From positions 49,269,501-49,333,500 of the forward strand of contig NC_068558.1 of the NCBI RefSeq assembly GCF_022201045.2: DNA of 64,000 nt, read 5' to 3'. This DNA is from Citrus sinensis. Its lineage: Eukaryota; Streptophyta; Magnoliopsida; Sapindales; Rutaceae. Below the pieces are notes generated by a model. It made no database searches. It saw only the letters and a list, made by a program, of their open reading frames with translations, and had not been told where the DNA came from. Below, piece by piece: positions 51,827 to 63,300 of the stretch. The number at the start of each line of letters is the position of its first letter. Position 1 is the first letter of the stretch. The position numbers were made by a program, and so were the translations under genes.

Positions 51827-54800
51827 CTACACCTGTACAATTAAATTATGCAGCTTCACGAAATCATCCAACGTTAGCTCCTCTGGTCTTGACTGTATGA
51901 ATGATTGAAGGGAATACAATTGATGTAATTAGATGACAGAAACTTACAACAAACAAATAATTCAACCAGTGCCCTTTTTTTGAAAAAAAAATGTGAAATG
52001 AATAATTGACACAGATCAATAATACATACGGTAGCTGGAAGTCCAACATCTCCAAGAGCTTTCTCGATCTCAAGGGATGTGCATAAGTGCTGGAGTGATT
52101 TCCTCAACATTTTTCGTTTTCCATTAAATGCAGAACTGACCTGTATCCACGGAGAACAATGTCATGTCACTATATTTACTAGCCGGACGAATCGTCTTCA
52201 TTAAATCAGTTATGAAGACAACCCGCATAGAAAGGTAGAAAGACATGTTTAATGTTTCCCTAAGTTTTAAAAGTTAATTCTGCTGTATGTCAGCATCAAG
52301 AAAATAGAAGGTAAAATGATATTTTGTGGGACAAAGAGGGCACTATCATCAGGAAAGCTTGATGTTGTGGTTAAAAGCTTAAACTGAAGGACATTTAAAA
52401 GTGGACAACCATTGAAAAGAAGCTCTTTGTGGAGGTAACTGCAGGATAATCTGTAGCTTGCTTCAGCTTGAATGTAACAACAGCTGCATCAACCTACACA
52501 AGCATAAAGAGCACAAAGTGGTGGCTTATTAAAGATAAGAATACCAAAGTCGTCCTGCTTTTAATTTCAACTGATAGACATCTTAAACAACATGAATATC
52601 TTCAAGCAAGCACCACTAAACAAAGGAAGAACATATTTACTCAGGCCATTCAGGCATGGCTGATAAGTAATTTTGACTCCATGGTGAAAAAGTAGAAACT
52701 GTTAACTGTTATCAAGCTGTATTGATGGCAACTCAAGCAATCTCAGCATAATTTGGGACAACAATTTATGCAAAATCTCCTTAGCATTCTTGATGGAATG
52801 TAAAAAGAGACTGTAGAAGACAAACATGTACTGGCACTTATGGCAAGTTAAACTACTTACTTTGGGCTGAGGGAAAAAGTTTGTCCTTGGACTTTGAATT
52901 TGATTCAGGCTCTGAAAAACAGGATCTCAGTTAGACAGCCCAAGCCACAACAAGGTGAATAAGATGCCAAGATGAATCACTGCCTACTAGAAAAAGGTGG
53001 GTTTCCAGGGACATATGTTACCTAAAGTTGTCCCTGTCATTCTAATCAGTAAGGGACAATTCATTTAACTGTTACTTTTTTATGATGTATTTTGATTACT
53101 GATAAACACCCTGCAGCAACAATTCTGTTAACCTGAAGATTTCATCATTAAAGTCATGTCATTTCCATGAAAAGATAAAGAGTCTTAGGTCCCATCAGCT
53201 GTAGTTCTCAGTTGCAATATAGCTTAAAGCTAAAAGGAAATTAGCTTAAAAAATAGACATAAAAATACGGTGAAAAAAAAAAAAAACTCATTGCAAATCA
53301 TTGAATTTGTAATATGCTGCATTAGTACCTGAATAAAAATTGACAAAGATATTGATGGGTCGGTACTCAGATGTTCGCAAGGAAGGTTCTACCAAGCGCA
53401 AAGCTGTTTCTTCCTAAAATTTAATTAATCAGTCATTAAGTAGAAAGATTTATAATATAAACACAAAGCAGAGGGTCAAGCTTTAACACAATAAAGAAAC
53501 AACTGTTTTTTATCTGTTTCCATTGCAAACTTTACCGTCAGTCGATCAACTAGATTAAACCATAACACTCAAAAGCACAAGGTGATTATTTAGTAAAGCC
53601 TTTCCCAATTCTGAGATAATTCATTTCAATTTTCAAATATAATCATCTACAATTCAATAAACCATAGGCACTTTGAAAATCTCTGACACTCTATTTCAGG
53701 TTTTCATTCTCCCTACTCCAGTAATTTGTAAATTTTTAATTATAGTACAAAAAGGGGAAAAAATAATTTAAAGCTACTAGTTAATTTAACAGTTGTAAAC
53801 CATTGAGCTACATGAAGGGATTGAAGTATGATTAAATGAAAAATACAGCACTTTTGAAGTATTACATCAACAATACCAACCTGAAGTAAGAGAACAACTT
53901 CAGAAAAATGTCACCCATAGGAAGAAGTTGCTTGATTACATCTGTACTGATATTAAGGGTAAATGGCAACCACCTGCAAAGAAGAAAAAGGTTACCCAGA
54001 ATAAATAATAATGGATATATGTTGAAAAAGTAATGATAACCAGAGAAAAGGAAGAGAATTTCATTTTCCAAATGGACAAATGTTGAATAATATATTTAAA
54101 AGAATGTTCTCAAGCTTGAAAACTCAATGTAATATATAAATCTTACTTCATATTATTGTTACATGTATATCATCACATTGTGTTTCAAGTGTAGATAATA
54201 TACAGTAAGCATCTTTACTCCACCACTTGATGCTACAAAAATTTTGGAGATAACATGTGTGTAGGAATTTGTAACTTATTCTCACCTTAGCAAACCCTGA
54301 GCTAGACTTTCTCTTTCAAACAGCGACAACATATGGGAAGGCGGATGTGACATTTGACAAAATCCTCTTGCAGAACCTAAGGATTTTAATTAGCGAAATA
54401 AAGACTTCAAACTAGCACAATTCAATCATACTGAAGCAATTAAGCTCACAACAAACACCAAGAGCTACAAATAACAAGTACAATTCACCTTGAGCTGGTC
54501 TATACATTGCGAATCTTTCTCTCACAAGACCAACATATGCTGATCCTGTAACTCACGAAAACAAAATTCCTAAACATTTAATTCATAATCATGGCCGTAA
54601 ACAATAACAATTTGCGGAGATGTTGTAACCTTCTCGATGGCTAGGACAGTGGCGCCGGCATTTAACAGAACATTAGTCAAAGAACCGGTTCCAGGCCCAT
54701 TCTCTAACCGATGTCACCTTCTTGAACGGCGGCGCGGCTGCAAGCTTTCGTTTATTTCAGAATTTACATGTAATTGCTGCCAAAAAAAAAAAAAAATGCC

Positions 54801-55060
54801 TACTAAGGCATTCGACAAATGTCCCCGTTGAATGAACTAGGCAAGTTACAGACAAGAACCTGTCCGAGGGGATTTTCTGGGAACCGGCCTTTGGAGTTGG
54901 AGGGCTTTAATAGTTGCGTGATAGTCGTCGTCTTGGCTTCTTGCGCAAACAATGCATGCAGATGCTGCTCCTTTTGTACGCCGGCGATGCTACTGTGGGC
55001 CGGGCGTGTTGGTTTCGGTAGGAGAGGATTTTGGAAGACAAGTAATGTGGATGTGGTCAT
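51827..55060 (-). CDS. PFC1: Chloroplast rRNA dimethyladenosine transferase (KsgA/PFC1)
   Basis: SAM-dependent enzyme that dimethylates two adjacent adenines at the 3' end of plastid 16S rRNA; PALEFACE1 in Arabidopsis is needed for chloroplast development in the cold. Exons on the minus strand: 55060-54860 (transit peptide, then GRFPENPLGQ), 54776-54630 (SAM-binding region, degraded IGPGTGSLTNVL; ATVLAIEK), 54545-54489, 54376-54286 (EDFVKCHIR), 53973-53881 (catalytic N-L-P-F region, frame-broken, then NISTDVIKQLLPMGDIF), 53413-53329 (EETALRLVEP), 52911-52861 (FPQPK), 52493-52410 (VDAAVVTFKL), 52140-52030 (SAFNGKRKMLRKSLQH) and 51892-51827 (RPEELTLDDFVKLHN). The 3' exons are clean; one-base shifts sit near 54745, 54705, 54525, 54340, 53962, 53955, 53905 and 52872. 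Confidence 0.88.
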
Positions 55061-55778
55061 AGCTATCCTATGTTGTTCTGGTTCTGCCTGCCTTGCTCGC
55101 TCTCCATTCTTAATCCAGAGAGAAAAGTGTATTTAAATTTAATTTGCTAAATAATTATAATCCAAGAAATGTGACAATCTCATCGACGAACGACAAGTCG
55201 GTCTATACAAAAAAAAATTGGACTAGGCATTCGCCCTTTTTTTCGTTCTTTGATTTCTCTCGTCAATGTTACCGATGACAAGCCGTACATCTGACTACAA
55301 TACGTCCCGAGGATTCGATAAATCACGGAAACGACTTGACGGTTCAGGTAGAGATTTACAACCAACTTCTGCAACTAACTCACCCATCTTATTATTATAT
55401 TCGTTCCTCTGAAACCAACAGGCAAGCCATCAACCTCACCCGGGACCCCATATATAATATAACATGCTTGCTCTATCATTGACAAATAAATTGACTTGAG
55501 AAATTGTAAAATAAATAAATATCCAATAGCATGGATTCATCACCAGAGTCAATGACCTTATAAAGGGATATCAAATTCATATAAATAACGTTTACAATCT
55601 GAGAAAATCACGGTCACAGCATTGGCTGCATTGAGAAGCGCCACTGTGTTACTATTTTACACACAAAGGTCTTAATCCAGAAACAACCAAATATATAAAA
55701 CAAAACTATCGATCCTTTCCTGCACCTTCTTTATGGCTGAATTTGATATCCAGGAAACACTGATGCCAGCATCTAAGT
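55061..55778. other. PFC1 promoter and 3' flank of the regulator gene
   Basis: 715 bases between two genes on the same strand. No coding signal. The minus-strand promoter of PFC1 should lie in 55061-55400. Confidence 0.5.
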
Positions 55779-58307
55779 TCAAAGTTCATAGCCCTTGTCA
55801 CTACAGAAAAAGAAAATCCACAATGAGATTAAACTAGAATGAAGTTTCAGAGAGTGAGCATTTAATAAACTGGAAGCAAAATGACATAAAATCTACCAGA
55901 GGATCATCAAAATTCTTACGAGGAATAATTGAGTCGATACCTTTTTTCATATCAAGCTCTACTTTTCCAGCACCATATACATCATATTCTTCTGGATACA
56001 GTGGTGCCGGACCAGGCGGGAAATTTTTTTTGCCACCGCTGGTCTTTTTCTTCTTGTTGATTTAATGATGAAGGCACTTGCATTCCAATATCTAAGCGTG
56101 AATCTACATTAATGGAGGAAGCCATTTTTCCAATAAGAAGTCCTTCCCCATTAGACTTTACCATCTGATGGAAACTGCCAACTTGTCATTGCTAGTGATT
56201 CCCAATTCGTGCATGTCTAGAACAGGGATAAGAAAAATCTAGCTGGTTAATGGCTGGCGCCAATTGCTCATATTTACAATCTGATGTATCATTACAACTC
56301 CACCCTCCATTATTAAGGAAATGTATAGAACTAGCAGAAGGCACAGGATATGATGCAACAATTGACATCATTCTTCTGCTCCTGGATTCCAACTTCTGGC
56401 TGATGACATGCAGTCATGGTTTGCATCTCCGGAAATTGAATAATCCTCCTTGGATATTGCTTGTTGATGAAAGATTGCACAATGCAACCTGAAGATTCAC
56501 TGTAATCCCTGTTCACTGTCTTTCCTATTGCATCTTGTGCTCGTTTCAAGGAGAGGCGATATTTCTGCAAAGATAATAGTACATGAAAACTTTATTATTG
56601 TCACATCAAAATAATTTTTTATAGTTGTATTGAAGTCACTTAACCTCAAATCTTGGTTTATTGGTGTATTGAAGTGGAAATTGTGAAAAATATTTGCAAA
56701 TGCTACACTTGAAATAAAATATAATTCCAGAAATCACAGAAGTCACTTATCTTCAGAGTACACACCTGTAAATGACTTGAAATATTTTCTTTCTTTAGTC
56801 TGGGACATTCATATGCTGAAGTATTTTTCTTTGGATGTGCTCCTAAATTGAAAATAAAACAAGAAAATAGATCAGTTTACGATCATTACCAATGGTACAA
56901 AATATAGTGAGATGCTCTGTGGAACTCAAACCCAGACCTATTTTATTTACCATCAATGCCTAGCACTCTGACAGCTTGCAAGAATTATATTATGTAACTC
57001 ACTAGTCCAAGTTAATTTTTGCTTCTTTAGGACTGATGCATCATCATTGACTCCCCTACATTTTTGTCCACCTCTGTTGCTCTTTCCTTTTGGGATCCTG
57101 ATGACTCTTTCTTCCATTTGTTTGGAGTATATGATTATCTGTATCATCGGATGAAATGCTACTAACCCCTTCAGTAGCTACCATTTTATCTGTCTTCCTT
57201 CGTGAATGCAAACTGCCAAAGGTTTTTAATGTCGCTCATGCTGATTGGCTTCACAAGATAAAAGTCAGCACCTTTGAACAACGCACCTAGCATGTCATTT
57301 TCATTGTCATCGGCAGACAAGACTATGTTTAGGAACACATTAGAAGAAAACATCATCAGAGAAGGAACAAATTGCAAATTTTATTTAACTGAATACTGAT
57401 GGCAAAACTGGACTTTGGTGTTACTTACAGATAACTGGCAGTTTTGACATTTCTCTCACTGTTTCAAGCAGTTACATATTATCCATATCAGGTAAGTGAG
57501 TCTCTGCTAGGATAATATCGAGTTCATCTAGCACATCCCCGGACAACGAAAATGCATCAGCGGCTCGTTTAGCAGTCAAGACTGCAGATTAAGGCAGAGT
57601 TAGAACTTTTGTCAGAAAGATGAAGGTGAGCACTATTAGAGTCTCAGCTGAGGGTTTGGTCAGCCTCTTCCAGAGAGAAAGAGAAAAAAAGGGACAGAAG
57701 ATAATTTACATAGTCATTATCTAAAGTGCAGGATCCCTTATTAGATAATGACTATATTTTTATGCACAAACCATAATATATGCACCATGTCACTATGTAC
57801 ACAAGGAACTAAAATTGGATGCTTCACCAATCTCAGTATCCGACATGAGGGATTTTCACTTTTTATCTTTGAACAACAATCAACACCAAATGGTGAGTTT
57901 AAGGAGAATCAGAAGTATCCCAGACATCAAAGCCACAGTTAGGGTATAACAATACCATCAAGTGCTAGTCAACCGCCAAGCATCTAGATCGCAGAAAAAT
58001 ATAAATGCTAGTAAATTGCAGTCTAGATCAGGGGAAAAATATCTGTTAGTAAATCATAAAGAATCTAGATTGGAGAAAAATACATTAGCTATCTACTTCT
58101 TATCTAAAGATTCTGATGAGAGAAGTGATATAAAAGAGAAAAACAATCAAACTCAAAGATATACCTTCATGATCCAAACCAACGGAGCATTTTTGATAGG
58201 ATCACAAAGACATGTAAGTCACCATCCATGATCAAAACACTAATACCTCTTGGTGGTAGCATAGCACTTCTACCAGATTCACTGAGAATTGCCTTCTCAC
58301 CGTTCAT
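55779..58307 (-). CDS. Pseudo-response regulator with GARP/MYB domain (APRR8-like, type-B architecture; frameshifted as given)
   Basis: Nuclear regulator with a receiver domain followed by a GARP-type DNA-binding domain. Exons on the minus strand: 58307-58165 (MNGEKAILSESGRSAM, then SVLIMDGDLH), 57581-57429 (LTAKRAADAFSLSG, then DIILAETHLPDMDN), 57322-56951 (SADDNENDMLGALFKGADFY with VKP, a linker, then KKQKLTWTSELHN), 56842-56766 (HPKKILQHMNVP, SSHLQ), 56564 to about 55899 (KYRLSLKRAQDA, then a Ser/Asn-rich tail) and a short last exon ending near 55779. At the usual phospho-acceptor aspartate the sequence has glutamate (LAETHLP), while the VKP lysine is kept, so it should be a pseudo-receiver. 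Frame breaks occur near 57480 (TAA), 57190, 57080, 56980, 56830, 56800, 56370, 56160 and 56010. In Arabidopsis APRR8 (At4g00760) neighbours PMT15. Confidence 0.75.
57984..58100. repeat. Three imperfect ~40-base tandem repeats in regulator intron 1
   Basis: Units start at CTAGAT at 57984, 58023 and 58065, each followed by a GAAAAATA block, and most also carry GTTAGTAAAT-like words. Periods are 39 and 42 bases. Confidence 0.65.
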
Positions 58308-59467
58308 GAGAGCGGACAGTCTGAGACAGCTGTACAAGCAAAATCTTTTGTATTCCTAGAGATATTTTCAGCAGATATGATTACTAAGCATACAATTATA
58401 TATCTTTGAATAATAGTATTTATTTCGCTTCAGTCGGTTACATCTATAGTTTTGCCAATGTAACAAGAAAGCTCCCACCTGCAATTGAAATTTGAGTAGT
58501 GATTTTGCATATGGCAACATAGACTTGGTGAGTGATCTGTGTATCCTATTTTCCACTTTAAAATATTTAATAATTTATTTAGGGACCCACTATATAAAGA
58601 AAAAAAGACTACATGGTAAAAAGTCAACCTATAGTCAAATGCGTATATGACAAGTTATTTATTTCCATAACAATTGCCATATCAAATATTACGAGAGTCC
58701 ACATCACTTGATACTTGGTGTCCATATCAGTGAGATTGTAATATCTTTCAGAAAGAATACATAAATACATACCTTAAATAAGTTACCTTTCGAGCATATC
58801 TCTCACCTTCTCAATTTTGTAAGACAGCAAGGCATTGAGTTCTTCAACTCTGTAGAGTTTGCAAACTTGAGATGATATTCTTCCAGCATGACACACAAGC
58901 ACATTTTGATTCTTTTTCAATATTGAACATTGTTATGCCTGGTGGAGATCAATGCAATTAGCAAGGACTGCTGCCACCCTGAAAGGGCAATTCTTGCCTG
59001 TGTTATTCTGCAGAGGAGAGAGAGGGGGAGAGAGAGAGAGAGAGAATCATGGCAACAACAAATGGGTCCTCATGATATTCCATGGACAGCAAAATGTTGG
59101 ATTGCAATTTAATATTCACCAATTCGAAAAGTTAATGCAAAGATTGAAATCAAAAGAATCACAATCACTGCATAAATCAATCCACTGCAATTTAGAGCAC
59201 TTTCACTTGCTGAACCAAGGTAGCATCAACCATATTAACACACAAACTAGACGAATAAACCATTGAGAGGAAAAATACAGATAGATAGAGGAAGAAGGGG
59301 TCCGACATGATATCTACTCCTTAAATTTAATTACAAATTACACATAGACTAGAAGCAAATGCTTAAATCTTGTTACAGACTACTCAGGCAATAAGAGAAT
59401 AACTTAACAACTTAATTTAACACTTCCCCAGCATCAGAAGCAAGGAAAACCATAACCGCAAATTGTC
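58308..59467 (-). other. Upstream region of the regulator gene with a probable non-coding leader exon
   Basis: A minus-strand stretch from about 58935 to 58787 ends in a good donor (CGAAAG|GTAACT). It is open (NVLVCHAGRISSQ, VEELNALLSYKIEKVRDM) but is not linked in frame to a recognisable protein. It may be a leader exon of the regulator gene or a coding exon of unknown origin. GA-rich microsatellite at about 59012-59044. The rest is the 3' flank of the nuclease gene. Confidence 0.4.
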
Positions 59468-60275
59468 TTAGTTAAACAAAAGACGACGCCTCGCAGACTT
59501 GGAAAGATTCGGACTTGACACTCTCCTGTTCTCCTTTGATATCCTATCAACCTGACAATTGGAATCCTTGGCCAAATCTGCACCTGATTTTTCCTGGGAT
59601 TGTACTTTGGCTGAACGATAAAATTCAGTAATACTAAGCTGAACCCCCTTTGATTTTGGTGATTCTAACTTCCCATTGGACTCTTCAGATCTCAAACTTG
59701 AAGTCCTTTTTCTTTTCAACTCTCTTCGCTCCTGTCAATTAAAGAACAAAGAGGATAATAACACAGCAGCTTCAGAGGCTCTTGATTTCTTAATATCATT
59801 GGTACAACAAGACCACCACAATGATGATGGAGACAACAGAATCAGTTATTTAATGTTTGTCACTAACTTGATTACTTGATAATAAATGTTCATTTACCAA
59901 ATCTCACAGGGAAAAACTCAACCAGGAAAAAAGAGCATCTCTCATCATTATGTCAGGCCCCCTTAACATCCTCTGTTCTAGAACTTTGGTAAAGATAAAA
60001 TTGCTCCTTGGTGCAGCCATCATATTTTCATTAATCTATATTGCCTAACTTCTAGACATCTTTAATAGGAGGAGGAACCTCCTCATTTATGATCACTTCA
60101 ATCTGACTATACAACAATTTCCACCGTCGTTGGCTAGTTGTCAAATATAACTTTAATTTCAATAATGATTAAAGGAATACCCAATCCACCAGTAAATGCT
60201 AGATACTCTGGTCTTATCTCTACAAAGCCTACAATCAATTCCAATGTATCTAATATAGAATCCGATAATAGGAAA

Positions 60276-60315
<40 letters not shown>

Positions 60316-60318
60316 AGA

Positions 60319-60361
<43 letters not shown>

Positions 60362-63300
60362 TTGACAAATTAACCAAAAGCACATACATTTGCTTGCAAA
60401 AAGTGGTCTACTTTTTTTGGAAAAGCAGAATGCACAAGCTTCATATTTTCATCCGTCAGCAAAAACCAGCAATCTCCATCAACATGAATCTGGGGGTTAC
60501 TGGATTCATCGAGCAGATCATTGGGTTCATCAACTTCCATGAATTCTTCCAGATGCAAATCAGAGTCAACAGGGGCTGTATACTTAACACCACTGATCGC
60601 AGAAGCAGCCTTCTTCCACTTGACCACATAGGATTGATGTCCATATCTTATCTTCACACGACGAATAGAATCAAATTCATATTGTCCACACAACAAAGTC
60701 TGTACTGGATTTGTGGCCATTTCTCTCAAATATATAGTGGACAGCATTGGAAGCATCTTTTGCCGAATATATGACGGCTGCCAGGGCTGATGGTAAACCA
60801 AGAAATCAACTAGCATTTCAGTCATTGGGCTACCCCATGATATAGAAGGGCCATCAGTTGCTGCATAAAAATAAAAAAAGACAATAGTTTGTATAGAATT
60901 AGTTTAAGAAAAGAAAACCAATGCCTTATTGCAGTTCAAAACTATTAAGGAATGCAAACTCGAATTTCAGGCATCTAATAGCAATCCTACCAATGATCCC
61001 TCCACCCATAACTAAGGATAGACAGCTAAAATCCATTTGATTTAAAAAAAAAAAAGATAAATGCCGGAAGATGGATCCAGAATGCCAAGTACATGCAGTG
61101 CCATAAAGGTTATATAAACAAGGAGAAAACTAGCTATTCAAAAGGTAAAGGGTGAAATCATTTCAATTAAGACTTGCATAATAATCATAATAAAGCCAGA
61201 TGAGCACATAGAAAGGGCAATGAATATCACAATGCCTGGACAGAGGGGATTGACAACTACCAAATATACCTGTAAAGGTACCATTATTCTCGCACAAGTA
61301 CATTGTAACAATTTCATCATTTGGGAAATTTGTTTCCAAGGCAATCTTGCTGCAAACTTTAATCCACCAAGTTTCATGTTTCTTTTGTTCCTTTTCTTTT
61401 CGATTCTGTCATTCAAATACATGAAATTATCTTAAAGAATAAATAACAAAGTTTAACACAAATTAAAAGGTTTGAAAGTTCGAAGTATGATACAAGGAAT
61501 TAATAGGATATGGGAGATGAAATTGCCAGCTATTGATTCAGCATATTAACACCCTACAAAACTAAGTGCAGTGTCAGTGAAGTTGTACCTTATTGCAGAG
61601 GGAGCAATTACATTTAAATCCATCTGGTTTTTTCAAGCAGCCCTCATTATTATCATTAATGCAGTATTCACAAGAAAACTTAAAATGAGCTCTCTTGGTG
61701 CCTGGATGCCCACAGAAGGAACAATGAGAAGATTTTACCATTGGCATGCTTTCATCTGAATGGGATACAGCATCCTCTGTAGATTTAATATCACCCCAAT
61801 ATTGCGGAATATCACCATTGCCTATTTTGTGTAAACTACAAGAAATTTCATTTTTAAGAAATACAGTCAATTTCTTAACTCAGTATCGCTTTACCAAAGA
61901 TATTCTTCAAGATTAAAAATAACAATGCACTGATCTTTGGACCAATTTAAGAGCATACATATTTAATATCTCATCTTCAGAAAAATTTTGGACAAATTGA
62001 AGAGCTGTATCTAGCCCGATTCCTTGTACCCCATTTAAATCATGGTCATTTCCTATCAGAAGAGACATGGCTATCAAGTGCTTCCTCTTCAGCCCAAGAC
62101 CAGCTTCAATATCTGATATACAGTAGCATTCAAATGGTTCCTGCTTACAACAAGATTCTCAGAATTACCAACTGAAACATAAGTGTCCATAATATTGAGA
62201 TTCTCGCACTGGCTACACACAACTATTCCAAAATTCATTATACGAGGTATTGCTGAATGCTATACACATCTTTTATTTTCTTGCTAATAGGAAATCTCAG
62301 CCGGAACTTTGTATTGACAATTTCTACTGCAGACAGCTAATTATTAACTTCAGCCAAGCAAACATGAATATAATAAGAATGTTGAAAAATATATAAGCTC
62401 AATAACAACTCTCTCAATATGGTGCATGTGTTGGTATGGCAAGAAGAATAAATCAAAATGAACACAACATCATTCTTACGCATCCAACAAAAAGCCTAAG
62501 AGAGTGTTCTAATCTCTTATTTGGATATGCAACCTGAAACACTGTAAGGACATTGGAGCTACTAATAAGAATAAATAATTAGAGAGATCTCACAGTAAAA
62601 ATGACAACTTTAAGCAAGTTTAGAACAAAACATGATGAAAGTTTTTTTTTTTTTTTTTCAATTTACTTTTAAGAGAAAATTTGAAAGTAAGAATTTGATT
62701 GTAGCAATAACTTCAAACTGCTGCTATAAATGATATTGAAAATTACAGAGAGATTATAAAAATTTGAGATTACCAATGTGAACAGCTAGATTGCTGCATA
62801 ATCAAGTTCATAAATCTAATGAGCACTTCAGGAAAGGGGGAAAAAAATAGTCATATTAGTTAAACCTACTAGGGCTTACCTTTGTATTGGGCCTGATGCA
62901 TTTTACTACGCATTTAGCTCCAAAAAGGAATGCATCACTATCAGCTGTAATGCACGCATCTACATAACCTTCACTATTTAATTGTGCACACAGTGCTTCA
63001 GCCTCTCCTTTTGCTTTTAGAACAGGCATCCCAAATAGTTCAAGCAGTTCCTACAAAGCACAGTTATTTGTGCAAACAAAATAACACCAATCTGTCAGAT
63101 AAGGTATCCAAAGAAGCAATTAAATCACAATAGTTTCTCCAATGTAAGAACCACGGAGTATTAATAATTTATCAAGAACTAAGATGGAATTATTATTGCT
63201 TATACAATCTACAACTTATTCATCAAATGTTAAGTCTCAGTTAGAATGCAAGTTTAGCAAAAAGCTGAACCAATGACACAATACTTTGTCTTTCATGCTT

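Noticed and set aside
60319-60774. 151-codon plus-strand frame
   Set aside because: Antisense to a verified GEN1 exon, and its N-terminus is only the translated GT/GA microsatellite.
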